A stretch of 64,000 bases of DNA from an uncultured Prevotellaceae bacterium (GCA_902769705.1 CACXPX010000011.1:1-64000), one strand, 5' to 3'. Positions 21,257-28,935 are shown, numbered from the stretch's first letter. Program-made: numbers and translations. The notes: a model not told the origin generated them from the sequence alone.

Positions 21257-22933
21257 TTATTTGCGCAGGATAGAAAACTCGAGGTCGTTGTCGGAATAAG
21301 CTTTCAGCGAGGGGTCTTTCTCCAAAGCCTCTTTCAGGTAGGACTCGGCTGCGAACTTGTTGCCACGACGGGCGGCGACAATGGCATGCAGATAGCTGGT
21401 GATGGCATCGGGGCGCTTCACGCTGTCCAGCGTCTTCAGGGCACCCTCGTAGTTCTTGTTCAAGAGCTGTGCCAAAGCAGCGCTGTTGCTGACGGTACCC
21501 TCGAAGTTGGCCTCTGCCTGAGCATAGTTACCTTTGGCGATATTGAGGATTCCAAGCGTCTGGCCGAATCCGTTGGCACCGATGGCATTGGCGAGATTCA
21601 CCTCAGCCTCTTTCAAGTCGCCGTTCTTCAAGGCAATCAAGCCGAGGTTGGCAAATGCCTCAGGAGCCTTTGAGTTGACACGGAAAGCCTGCTCCAGATA
21701 AGTCTTGGCAGCCAAGTCGTTACCATTGTTGAACTCCAAAGCGGCAAGGTTGTTGTAAGCGCGATAGTCGCGGTCGAAGAACTTGGCGGCAGTCTTATAG
21801 ATCTCCTCCTTCTTGGCGGGATTGTCTTCCAAAGTGGCGGCATAAAGCATCTCCTCCACGCTGAGCTGAGTGGGGTCGCTGGCATACTGCTGTTTGATTT
21901 CCTCGTCGCTACGGCCAACGATGTTGTAGTTGATGGTCATGCGCGAACGGCGCAGCTCGGGCAGAATGCCTGAAGCCAACTCCTGGAAACCGGCGCTCAT
22001 GTTGCGAATCTGCTGCTCACGCTCCTCGGGGTCCTTATACATCGAGAGCACGCGCAGGATGACATCCTTGTCCTGAATGTTGGAAGCCTGCACCAGCTGC
22101 TGGAAGCCGTCCCAGTCCTGAGCCGTGTAGTGGGCGTCGATGGCAGCGTCCACCTGAGTCTTCTTCAACTGCTGCTTCACATAGTCTTCCGACACATCCT
22201 GACGCTTGCTGGCCAAGCGGTCGTTGTAAGAGAATCCACCCTCAGGCGAAGCAAAAGCCTCCACCTCCACGTTCTTGATATCGAGCGTCTCGCCGCGGTC
22301 GGCGTTGATGCGCTGCAACAGGCGTACAAACTCCTGAACCGAGTTGTTCTTCAGCTCGCTCTGGCGCAAGATGGCCTGATTCACGAGGAACTTCACGTTA
22401 GCCTCCTGCTTCTGGTTCTGAATGCGCTGGAAAGAGTCGGGAGCGATGCAAGCGCCATCGTTCATGAGCGTCTGCTTGTAGAGCTCAGAGGTGGCAATCA
22501 CGCCCGTAGCCACTTTCACGTCGGGAATCTGCACCTTCTTCTTGCCTTTGCGGGCGTCGAAAGTGAGATACATGTCGCTCTGCTGCATGCGGGGCACATA
22601 GTCGAAAGCAGTCTTCATCGTGTAGCGGCCGCCCAAGCGGTAGGAAACCGTCTGGTCATTGCCCATCACCTTCTCACCCTGGAAGGTGGCGCCTTCGCCA
22701 CGAGCCACTTTCCCGTTGCCGTAACGCAGCTCGGGGATGACCGTCACAACGGCATTGCGTTTCATATACTTCTCGGGGAATTTCCCGTTGATGGTAGCCG
22801 GCACCTGACCTGCCTGAGTCTCCAGCGGATTCGGAGTCACCTCAAAGTTGTCAGCCGACAAGGCACCCATTTTCGAACAAGATGTAAGGATGAATGCTGA
22901 TGCAGATAATGCAAGGATAAGATTTTTGCGCAT
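21257..22933 (-). CDS. TPR lipoprotein with a beta-rich N-terminal half
   Basis: 558 aa. The lipoprotein signal ends ILTSC (Cys19). Residues about 25-200 are beta-rich (GKFPEKYMKRNAVVTVIPEL, GGRYTMKTAFDYVPRM). Residues about 200-350 contain an OmpA-like stretch (VEVEAFASPEGGFSYNDRLASKRQ), which in OmpA/MotB proteins contacts peptidoglycan. Residues 365-550 form at least four tetratricopeptide repeats (AYNNLAALEFNNGNDLAAK, AFANLGLIALKNGDLKEAE). It is probably an envelope scaffold; similar proteins are widespread in Bacteroidales but I cannot name a function. The ATG lies 23 nt downstream of tRNA-Leu with no terminator between, so it may share the tRNA promoter. Confidence 0.75.
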   Translation of the reverse strand: MRKNLILALSASAFILTSCSKMGALSADNFEVTPNPLETQAGQVPATINGKFPEKYMKRNAVVTVIPELRYGNGKVARGEGATFQGEKVMGNDQTVSYRLGGRYTMKTAFDYVPRMQQSDMYLTFDARKGKKKVQIPDVKVATGVIATSELYKQTLMNDGACIAPDSFQRIQNQKQEANVKFLVNQAILRQSELKNNSVQEFVRLLQRINADRGETLDIKNVEVEAFASPEGGFSYNDRLASKRQDVSEDYVKQQLKKTQVDAAIDAHYTAQDWDGFQQLVQASNIQDKDVILRVLSMYKDPEEREQQIRNMSAGFQELASGILPELRRSRMTINYNIVGRSDEEIKQQYASDPTQLSVEEMLYAATLEDNPAKKEEIYKTAAKFFDRDYRAYNNLAALEFNNGNDLAAKTYLEQAFRVNSKAPEAFANLGLIALKNGDLKEAEVNLANAIGANGFGQTLGILNIAKGNYAQAEANFEGTVSNSAALAQLLNKNYEGALKTLDSVKRPDAITSYLHAIVAARRGNKFAAESYLKEALEKDPSLKAYSDNDLEFSILRK

Positions 22934-22955
22934 AAGATAATGTTTTTTAGAAATG

Positions 22956-23041
22956 TGCCGCGAGCGGGACTCGAACCCGCACAGCCATTACTGGCCAAGG
23001 GATTTTAAGTCCCTCGTGTCTACCAATTCCACCATTGCGGC
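22956..23041 (-). tRNA. tRNA-Leu (anticodon TAA)
   Basis: 86 nt with a long variable arm. The anticodon loop reads ACTTAAAAT (anticodon TAA), and the T arm GCGGG-TTCGAGT-CCCGC is perfect. The acceptor stem GCCGCAA/TCGCGGC has one A-C mismatch at pair 6-67. CCA is not encoded. It follows tRNA-Gly by 15 nt. Confidence 0.95.
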
Positions 23042-23056
23042 CCCTTATGACGTAAG

Positions 23057-23129
23057 AGCGGAAAACGGGACTCGGACCCGCGACCCCAACCTTGGCAAGG
23101 TTGTGCTCTACCAACTGAGCTATTTCCGC
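23057..23129 (-). tRNA. tRNA-Gly (anticodon GCC)
   Basis: 73 nt. Acceptor stem GCGGAAA/TTTCCGC, D arm AGCTCAGTTGGTAGAGC and anticodon loop TTGCCAA (GCC). First in a tRNA-Gly/tRNA-Leu transcript. Confidence 0.95.
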
Positions 23130-23162
23130 CTGTGTCTGTTGGTTCTTGTTTGTTAGCGAATG

Positions 23163-23194
23163 CAAAGATAGCGCATTCCAACGGAATCTCCAAA
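23163..23194 (-). promoter_or_regulatory. Promoter of the tRNA-Gly/tRNA-Leu unit
   Basis: On the minus strand TTTG (23194-23191), 20-nt spacer, TATCTTTG (23170-23163): a near-perfect Bacteroidetes promoter about 34 nt upstream of tRNA-Gly. It may also supply the TPR and thioredoxin-fold lipoprotein genes downstream. Confidence 0.75.
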
Positions 23195-23439
23195 GGAATT
23201 CACTATTTTTAATACCAAGCAGGGGAAAAAACGCCCAAAGCAGCAGTTTGAAGCCAAGAAAAAGGCCTTTCCCCGTTCCGACCGCAGAACAGCCGGTCAA
23301 CCTACTTTGTGTGTTTTTCAATATTTCAAAGAGCGCATTTCGATATAAGAGGCCTTTAACGGGTAGCGAGCCTGTTTTTATGAGGACTCAGTAGATGTTT
23401 CATCACATTAGAGCTCAGTTTGCGACGCCGGCCGGTCAT

Positions 23440-23470
23440 CTCTTTCCTCTTTCCTCTTTCCTCATTCCTC
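23440..23470. repeat. Heptamer tandem repeat (CTCTTTC)n
   Basis: Three perfect CTCTTTC units, then CTCATTC and a partial unit. It sits in the gene-free stretch 23195-24122. The part between the tRNA promoter and this repeat (23195-23439) holds nothing I recognise. Confidence 0.8.
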
Positions 23471-23520
23471 GGAATTCCATGGCAAAAATACAAAAAATAT
23501 TTCACCCCTCCAAATTTCAT

Positions 23521-23630
23521 GGTAAAAAATCTTTACACCCGCCAAAGGGCATCTTTGACCGTCTCATTTATGGCTTCTGACTCGCTCATTGCACAGCTCG
23601 CATGATGTTATTCGTGGCTTTTTGCACTGG
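23521..23630. repeat. 22-bp-period repeat array 2 (diverged)
   Basis: Five units start at 23521, 23543, 23565, 23587 and 23609. Cores such as CAAAGGGCATCTTTGA and CATTTATGGCTTCTGA are followed by short spacers. GGCTTCTGACTCGCTCA in unit 3 closely matches the reverse complement of array 3 (GGCATCTGACTCGCTCA), which links the two arrays. The units are more degenerate than in arrays 1 and 3. Confidence 0.55.
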
Positions 23631-23654
23631 CGCGGATGCAAAAACAGATGAAAA

Positions 23655-23799
23655 GTAAACAATATCCGTACGGAGGCAACGTTCTTAGGAAAAGAGTCAA
23701 CCTCTCCGGTGAAAGTGGTCAACTGTACTCAAGCGAGGCAGTCAACCGAATCCGTACGGGTAGGCAAGTGTTAAAGAACAAGGCCTAAAAGGAGTCAAC
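23655..23799. repeat. Phased GTCAAC hexamers
   Basis: GTCAAC or a one- to two-base variant recurs at 23655 (GTAAAC), 23675 (GGCAAC), 23696, 23718, 23741, 23763 (GGCAAG) and 23794, mostly 20-23 nt apart. ATCCGTACGG occurs twice (23664 and about 23750). Phasing is close to that of the neighbouring 22-bp array, but here the short word is conserved and the long interval varies. Confidence 0.5.
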
Positions 23800-23819
23800 C
23801 ATATTCAGGAAAGACATTT

Positions 23820-24056
23820 TGTAACATGTAACAATTGTAACATGTAACATTAAGCACCTTCCACATGTGCAAAGCGCCCCCTATACCTATGGGTTATTAT
23901 AATATATAATATATATATATTATATATTATAATAAAAATACCATCCTTACACTCTACCAAAATTTACCCATCAAATCTGTCAATTTAACACTCAAATTTC
24001 ATCTTGGAATATGGGAACCACCTTAATGTTACATGTTACAAATGTTACATGTTACA
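23820..24056. repeat. Inverted-repeat element with central A/T palindrome
   Basis: Arms at 23820-23854 and 24022-24056 are inverted copies of each other (34 of 35 bases). Each contains TGTAACATGTAACA twice, so each arm is itself an internal direct repeat. Between them, 23896-23933 is a perfect 38-bp palindrome of alternating A and T. There is no reading frame inside. The shape suggests a miniature inverted-repeat element, or an origin-like or protein-binding structure rather than a gene. Confidence 0.75.
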
Positions 24057-24119
24057 TTTTTCCTGATTGGGTTGACAGATTTGATTGTTCTCAAAAGTCT
24101 GCCTTCTCGTTGAGTTATT

Positions 24120-24155
24120 CAAAAAGGCCACCGGACTGCGAGTTCGATGGCCTTT
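24120..24155 (-). terminator. Rho-independent terminator of the pyrE-argH operon
   Basis: Minus strand: AAAGGCCA (24155-24148) pairs with TGGCCTTT (24130-24123), followed by further T residues. It lies 20 nt past the last gene of the operon. Confidence 0.75.
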
Positions 24156-24174
24156 AGATGGAGATGGGGGTTGT

Positions 24175-24813
24175 TCAGTTGACGTTGAGCACTCCGTAGG
24201 CACCCGTTGTTCCAGCCCGATAGCGCACAAGTTTGTCGCCTTTGTCGCCATCCACGACGATGCCGCCGCTGTTCAGGTCGTATTTACGATGGCACGACTG
24301 GCAGGTGGCAATGCCGGTGGAGGACATTTGGAGGGCTTTGCTGCGAATGGGCACTACGTCGGGGTTGAAGCAGTTGGGGCACTCGCGGTCGTAGGCGTAG
24401 AAGGTGAGGTCGCTCCACTGGCTGTAGCCCACTATCAGGCCTTCATTCATGCCCAACAAGACGGTGCGTCGTTGGTCGATGGCGTTGAATATCGACTCAC
24501 TGCTTTGCCCTTGATTGCTGGTGAACTGAAAGTATTGCGCCCCGCCCTTGTTCTTCAGCGTGATGGCGACAAAAACGCCGCTGTAGGGCGTCATGGCCGA
24601 GGCGAGCGTAGGGTCCTGATGCGCATTGTTGTCGAGCACCAGATAGCTGTGGCGCGAACTGAACTCGTATTGGGTGCCGTCGCAAGAAAGCAAGAAAAAG
24701 ATGAAAAGAAAAGAGGAAAGAGAAGAAAGGAGAGAGAAGAGAGAATAGCGTTGGAAATGGAGTAACGAACGAAGAGCATTTCCTTCTTTTCGTTTCCCAC
24801 TTCTGTCAGTCAT
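24175..24813 (-). CDS. Lipoprotein with a four-cysteine Rieske-like/zinc-ribbon fold
   Basis: From the ATG at 24813 it has 212 aa. A hydrophobic stretch ends in FFLLSC, a plausible lipobox (Cys44). The C-terminal third reads ECPNCF, then about 25 residues later ATCQSCHRKYDLNSGG, and closes VRYRAGTTGAYGVLNVN. Layout and the C-xx-CHRKYDLNSGG loop resemble Rieske ferredoxin-like proteins of Bacteroidetes, but the first pair is C-xx-C rather than C-x-H, so zinc or a four-cysteine cluster is more likely than a classical Rieske centre. The frame stays open to an ATG at 24900 that overlaps the argH stop (ATGA). That extension is encoded by purine-rich low-complexity DNA (about 24715-24890), so the start is uncertain. 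Confidence 0.6.
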   Translation of the reverse strand: MTDRSGKRKEGNALRSLLHFQRYSLFSLLSSLSSFLFIFFLLSCDGTQYEFSSRHSYLVLDNNAHQDPTLASAMTPYSGVFVAITLKNKGGAQYFQFTSNQGQSSESIFNAIDQRRTVLLGMNEGLIVGYSQWSDLTFYAYDRECPNCFNPDVVPIRSKALQMSSTGIATCQSCHRKYDLNSGGIVVDGDKGDKLVRYRAGTTGAYGVLNVN

Positions 24814-24896
24814 TTGCAGGACTAACCTCTCTCCTCTCTCCTCTCCTTCCCGAGCAAAGCTCGCCACCCCGTAGCCTTCCCTCTCTCCTCTTTTAT

Positions 24897-26237
24897 TCAT
24901 TTCCCCAGCAGTTTGCGTTCGGCCTCGTCGACACGTTCGAAATGGAATTGGGCGAGAATGTCGTCCATGAGTGCGGCAATGCGGTCGTTGCAGAGGTTGC
25001 CGATGCTGCCCTCGTGGGTGTGATGGATGTGGCGGTCGGCGTGGAACGTGCCAGCTTCAATCTGCAGGCCTACGGTCTTGTAGGCGTCGCGGAAGGGCAT
25101 TCCGTTGGCAGCCAGCCGGTTGACCTCCTCGACCGAGAACATCGGGTCGTACATCGGATTGTCGAGAATGTGCTCGTCGACCTCCATCTTATTAATGATG
25201 TAGGCGGCCATCTGCAAGCAGTCTTTCAGTTCGTCGAAGGCTGGCAGGAAGACTTCTTTAATGATTTGAAGGTCACGGAAATATCCCACGGGCAGGTTGT
25301 TCATGATGAGCGTCACCTGCTGTGGCAGCGACTGGATTTTGTTCGACTTGGCACGAATCAGCTCAAACACGTCGGGGTTCTTCTTATGCGGCATGATGCT
25401 CGAGCCCGTGGTGCATTCCTTGGGCAGACGCACGAACGAGAAGTTCTGCGAGTTGAAGAGGCAGGCGTCGAACGCCATCTTGGCCAGCGTGCCCGCTACC
25501 GAAGCGAGGGCGAACGCCACGTTGCGCTCCATCTTGCCGCGTCCCATCTGCGCATAGACCACATTGTAGTTCATCGTGTCGAAGCCCAACAGGTCGGTGG
25601 TCATCTGGCGGTTGAGCGGGAACGACGAGCCATAGCCGGCTGCCGAGCCCAGCGGATTGCGGTTGGTCAGCTTGTAGGCGGCCTGCAGAAAGAGCATGTC
25701 GTCGGCCAAACTCTCGGCGTAGGCGCCAAACCAGAGGCCGAACGACGAGGGCATTGCGATTTGCAGATGCGTGTAGCCAGGCATCAAGACGTCTTTGTAT
25801 TGCTCGCTCTTCTGTATCAGTTCGTCGAAGAGCACTTTCACCTGCTCCACCGTCTGGCGCAGGGCGTGGCGCGTGAAGAGTTTCAGGTCGACCAGCACCT
25901 GGTCGTTGCGCGAGCGGCCGCTATGAATCTTCTTGCCCATGTCGCCCAGTCGGCGTGTGAGCATCAGTTCCACTTGCGAATGCACGTCCTCCACGCCCTC
26001 TTCAATCTCGAATTCGCCACGCTCGGCTTGGGCGTGAATGTCGCGCAAGGCATCGAGCAATTGGGGCAGCTCGTCGGCGCCAAGCAGGCCTATCGACTGG
26101 AGCATCGTGATGTGGGCCATCGACCCCAGCACGTCGTAGGGTGCCAGATAGAGGTCCATCTCGCGGTCGCGTCCCACGGTGAAACGCTCAATCTCCTTGT
26201 TTATCTCAAAGTTCTTCGACCACAGTTTCTCAGCCAT
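24897..26237 (-). CDS. argH: Argininosuccinate lyase
   Basis: 446 aa, a usual length. Family marks: SGRSRNDQV, the fumarase/lyase superfamily signature GSSIMPHKKNP with the catalytic serine, and FELIRAKSNKIQ. It splits argininosuccinate into arginine and fumarate in the cytoplasm as a homotetramer, the last step of arginine synthesis. It follows the SRPBCC gene by 7 nt in the pyrE operon, placing a consumer of carbamoyl phosphate-derived intermediates beside a pyrimidine gene. Confidence 0.95.
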   Translation of the reverse strand: MAEKLWSKNFEINKEIERFTVGRDREMDLYLAPYDVLGSMAHITMLQSIGLLGADELPQLLDALRDIHAQAERGEFEIEEGVEDVHSQVELMLTRRLGDMGKKIHSGRSRNDQVLVDLKLFTRHALRQTVEQVKVLFDELIQKSEQYKDVLMPGYTHLQIAMPSSFGLWFGAYAESLADDMLFLQAAYKLTNRNPLGSAAGYGSSFPLNRQMTTDLLGFDTMNYNVVYAQMGRGKMERNVAFALASVAGTLAKMAFDACLFNSQNFSFVRLPKECTTGSSIMPHKKNPDVFELIRAKSNKIQSLPQQVTLIMNNLPVGYFRDLQIIKEVFLPAFDELKDCLQMAAYIINKMEVDEHILDNPMYDPMFSVEEVNRLAANGMPFRDAYKTVGLQIEAGTFHADRHIHHTHEGSIGNLCNDRIAALMDDILAQFHFERVDEAERKLLGK

Positions 26238-26244
26238 AATCTTT

Positions 26245-26658
26245 TTAATATTGTATCATTTGCAATGCGTCGGCAATCTTCTCGATGCCTTCCGACAAAG
26301 GCTTCTGCACCATTCCCTTGATGAAGGGATTGAGGCTGGCCTTCAGCGTGAGCTTCATCTTGCACGTCGTATCGGTGACGGGCAGCAGCTGAATCCAGAA
26401 ATTGAACGGGATGGGACTGTCAACCGACTCGAACTTGATGGTCTTCGGCTCCTCGCGCTCTATGATGCGCATGGCAATCTTGCCCACGGGAGCCACACTG
26501 ATGGCCACCGAGTCGTTGTCGAACTCGAATTCGTTGATCTTGTCTTCGGGCAGCCGGTCGCGCACGTTCTCCAGATTCTTCAGGTTGCTCAGCGTATTGT
26601 AGACGGTCTGTTGCGGAGCCTCTATCTGCCGGATGCTGCTTTCAAATTTACTTTCCAT
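26245..26658 (-). CDS. SRPBCC (START-like) domain protein
   Basis: 137 aa from the ATG at 26658 (MESKFESSIRQIEAPQQTVY). The longer open frame upstream runs through a C-rich repeat and is not protein-like. The fold of the Bet v1/START type is suggested by the opening strand plus VYNTLSNLKNLENV and a long amphipathic C-terminal helix (SEGIEKIADALQMI). Such proteins bind hydrophobic ligands or act as cyclase/aromatase-like factors; here the ligand is unknown. It sits between pyrE and argH on one strand. Confidence 0.7.
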   Translation of the reverse strand: MESKFESSIRQIEAPQQTVYNTLSNLKNLENVRDRLPEDKINEFEFDNDSVAISVAPVGKIAMRIIEREEPKTIKFESVDSPIPFNFWIQLLPVTDTTCKMKLTLKASLNPFIKGMVQKPLSEGIEKIADALQMIQY

Positions 26659-26767
26659 GTATCTAAAATTTTTAGAGGTAAGAGGTGAGGGGTAAGAGGT
26701 AAGAGAATAGTCTTTTTCCGAGTCATTAGCCTCACCCTTCTGGGGGAGGTTGGAGGGGGCTCTTCTT

Positions 26768-26792
26768 ACTCCCCTCCCTAGTTGGGGAGGGG
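26768..26792. repeat. G/C-rich inverted repeat between pyrE and the SRPBCC gene
   Basis: CCCCTCCC (26770-26777) and GGGAGGGG (26784-26791) can pair around TAGTTG. A related G-rich word (TGGGGGAGGTTGGAGGGGG) precedes it at about 26740. It is followed, on the way to the SRPBCC start, by a run of GAGGTAAGAG repeats (26675-26705). REP-like in look, no known role. Confidence 0.5.
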
Positions 26793-26809
26793 GCGGGGGA
26801 GAGGCTTCT

Positions 26810-27442
26810 TCATCCATTCCATTGTGCCGGGTCGCGACGCCACTCGTTGAGCAGTTCCACGTCTCCCTCGGCAATGTAACCTGTCTCCAGCGCCTCAGCC
26901 ACCACATGCTCGTAGTCGGTCAGCGTGACGAGTTCCACACCTGCCTGCTCGAAAGCCTCGCGAGCGACGGGGAAACCATAGGTATAGCTGGCCACCATAC
27001 CGATGACCTCACTACCGTCCTTGCGGATAGCCTCAACTGCCTTCAGCGAGCTGCCGCCAGTGGAAATCAGGTCTTCCACCACCACCACCTTCATGCCGGG
27101 CTTCAGCTCGCCCTCAATCAAGTTCTCCAAACCGTGGTCCTTGGGTTTCGAACGCACGTAGACGAACGGCAGGTTCAGCGCGTCGGCAACCAATGCACCC
27201 TGAGGGATGGCACCCGTAGCAACGCCAGCGATGGCCTCCACCTCTGGGAAGCGGTCGAGAATGGCGTGGACGAGTTCCAACTTCACGTAGTTGCGCAGTT
27301 CGGGATAGGAGAGCGTCTTGCGGTTGTCGCAATAGAACGGCGATTTCCACCCGCTTGCCCATGTGAAAGGATTGTTCGGCTGAAGCTTGATAGCCTTTAT
27401 CTTCAGCAGTTTCGATGCAAATGCTTTCTTCAGATTATCCAT
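26810..27442 (-). CDS. pyrE: Orotate phosphoribosyltransferase
   Basis: 210 aa, normal length. The PRPP-binding motif VVVVEDLISTGGSSL and the N-terminal NPFTWASGWKSPFYCDNR are diagnostic. It joins orotate to PRPP to give OMP in de novo pyrimidine synthesis, in the cytoplasm as a homodimer. First protein gene of pyrE-SRPBCC-argH-lipoprotein. The start lies 52 nt after tRNA-Arg with no terminator visible, so the operon may be read from the tRNA promoter. Confidence 0.95.
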   Translation of the reverse strand: MDNLKKAFASKLLKIKAIKLQPNNPFTWASGWKSPFYCDNRKTLSYPELRNYVKLELVHAILDRFPEVEAIAGVATGAIPQGALVADALNLPFVYVRSKPKDHGLENLIEGELKPGMKVVVVEDLISTGGSSLKAVEAIRKDGSEVIGMVASYTYGFPVAREAFEQAGVELVTLTDYEHVVAEALETGYIAEGDVELLNEWRRDPAQWNG

Positions 27443-27494
27443 GATTCTTAATTGCTTTAAATTAATGCGGTTGCAAAGGTTAATGAAGTCCTAG

Positions 27495-27566
27495 TACTCC
27501 CACCGAGAATCGAACTCGGATCTAATCTTTAGGAGAGACTTGTTCTATCCATTGAACTATGGGAGC
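27495..27566 (-). tRNA. tRNA-Arg (anticodon CCT)
   Basis: 72 nt. Acceptor GCTCCCA/TGGGAGT, anticodon loop CTCCTAA (CCT), T arm CCGAG-TTCGATT-CTCGG. CCA not encoded. Reads AGG codons. Confidence 0.93.
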
Positions 27567-27578
27567 CCTTGGAGTGTG

Positions 27579-27586
27579 CAAAGGTA
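27579..27586 (-). promoter_or_regulatory. -7 element for tRNA-Arg/pyrE
   Basis: Minus strand TACCTTTG (TAnnTTTG), 12 nt before the mature tRNA end. The -33 region is not convincing. It is arranged back to back with the recX element at 27629. Confidence 0.5.
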
Positions 27587-27628
27587 TACATTTTTTTTGA
27601 TTTATGTGCCATTTTCAATTATTTTTCC

Positions 27629-27636
27629 TATTTTTG
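27629..27636 (+). promoter_or_regulatory. -7 element for recX
   Basis: TATTTTTG matches TAnnTTTG, 23 nt before the ATG at 27660. Confidence 0.5.
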
Positions 27637-27659
27637 CATGGAAAAAGACCTTATTAAGG

Positions 27660-28196
27660 ATGAAAGATGAAGGAAGAAAGGCAACGGGTAGGCGCGTCAG
27701 CGGGAATGGGATGAAGGCTGACAGCCAACGCCCAACAGCTGTGAGCGAGGCAGATGCGCTGAGGCGGCTGGCTGCCCTCTGCTCGCGCGGAGAGCATTGC
27801 TCGGGCGAGATGCTGGCCAAGATGCGGACGTGGGGTGTGGAGGAGGAAGCCCAAGCACGCGTGCTGAAGCGCCTCGTGGAGAATCGTTTCGTTGACGACG
27901 AACGTTTCGCCCGCCTCTTCGTCAGCGACAAAATCAAGTTCAGCAAGTGGGGGCGGCGGAAGATTGAGCAGGCATTGTGGGCAAAGCACATGGATGAAGA
28001 CATCGCCCGACGGGTGCTCGACGAGGTTGACGATGCCGACTACCTGGCCGTTTTGCAACCGCTCATCCAGCAGAAAGCGCGTTCGATAAAAGCCGAAAGC
28101 GAATACGAACGGCGTGGGAAACTCATGAAATTCGCCCTTGGGCGAGGATTCACGATGGACATCATCCGACAGGTTGTGGGTGATTGTGAAGATTAA
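27660..28196 (+). CDS. recX: Regulatory protein RecX
   Basis: 178 aa from the ATG at 27660. The frame also opens at 27540, but that would run over tRNA-Arg and the promoter. The three-helix repeat family is recognisable from ALRRLAALCSRGEHCSGEMLA, RLVENRFVDDERFARLFV and KWGRRKIEQALWAK; in RecX these modulate RecA filaments during recombination and SOS. recA is not in the window. The stop codon lies in a run of three GATTAAA heptamers. Downstream comF-like gene follows after 40 nt. Confidence 0.85.
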   Translation: MKDEGRKATGRRVSGNGMKADSQRPTAVSEADALRRLAALCSRGEHCSGEMLAKMRTWGVEEEAQARVLKRLVENRFVDDERFARLFVSDKIKFSKWGRRKIEQALWAKHMDEDIARRVLDEVDDADYLAVLQPLIQQKARSIKAESEYERRGKLMKFALGRGFTMDIIRQVVGDCED

Positions 28197-28211
28197 AGAT
28201 TAAAGATTAAA
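28191..28211. repeat. Heptamer repeat (GATTAAA)x3
   Basis: Three perfect tandem copies, the first overlapping the recX stop codon. The same word occurs after the GH105 gene (6804-6822), where it reads AAAGATTAAAAATTAAAG. Confidence 0.85.
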
Positions 28212-28236
28212 AATGTAAGAATGAAGGGGTGAGGTG

Positions 28237-28935
28237 ATGAAAGGCTTCTGGCAAAGGTTGATGGATATGGTATCGCCTCAGGCGTGTGTCGTTTGCGGCA
28301 GAAGGGTGCCCATTGGCGACGGATTGGTTTGCACCGAATGCAACCGCACGCTGCCGAGAACCAGTCACATTGCCGACCCCTACGAAAACGAGATGGCGAA
28401 ACTCTTTTGGGGCAGGATTGACAATGTGGAGCGATGTGCGGCATTCATTTTTCACCAGCCACAAGCTGAATCGAGTCGCATCATCTACAATATGAAATAT
28501 GGCAACCGACCCGAGATAGGTGTTTTCATGGGCAGGCTGATGGCCGAAGAGTTCGGCAGCGAACAGTTCTTCAGCGGCATAGACTGCATCATTCCCATTC
28601 CGCTCTCGCGGCAAAAAGAACGCCGCAGAGGATACAACCAAAGCCGAGAAGTGGCGCGAGGCGTCAGCGAGGCGACGGGGCTGCCGCTGATGGACAAGGT
28701 GGTGAGACGAATTGTTGACACCGAGAGCCAGACGCAGAAAAGCCGCCTGGAGCGCTCAGACAACATGGAGGGCGCTTTCCAGCTGGTGGATGCGGCAGCT
28801 ATTGAAGGGCGGCATGTGCTGATTATTGACGATGTGGTGACCACAGGAGCCACCATCTGCTCGTGTGTCAGCGAGATGCAACGCACAGCGAATTGCCACG
28901 TGAGCATCCTTGCATTGGGATTCACCAAGAGTTGA
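28237..28935 (+). CDS. ComF family phosphoribosyltransferase-like protein
   Basis: 232 aa. N-terminal zinc-ribbon cysteines CVVCGRR...CTECNR, then a PRTase type I domain with IIPIPLSRQKERRRGYNQS and the PRPP loop VLIIDDVVTTGATI. ComF proteins take part in DNA uptake in competent bacteria and are widely conserved in non-competent ones, where the role is unclear. A GAGGTG just before the ATG resembles a ribosome-binding site. An in-frame GTG at 28234 is an alternative start. Confidence 0.85.
   Translation: MKGFWQRLMDMVSPQACVVCGRRVPIGDGLVCTECNRTLPRTSHIADPYENEMAKLFWGRIDNVERCAAFIFHQPQAESSRIIYNMKYGNRPEIGVFMGRLMAEEFGSEQFFSGIDCIIPIPLSRQKERRRGYNQSREVARGVSEATGLPLMDKVVRRIVDTESQTQKSRLERSDNMEGAFQLVDAAAIEGRHVLIIDDVVTTGATICSCVSEMQRTANCHVSILALGFTKS

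Noticed and set aside
24942..26321. 459-codon frame opposite argH
   Set aside because: Shadow frame; argH is unambiguous on the other strand.
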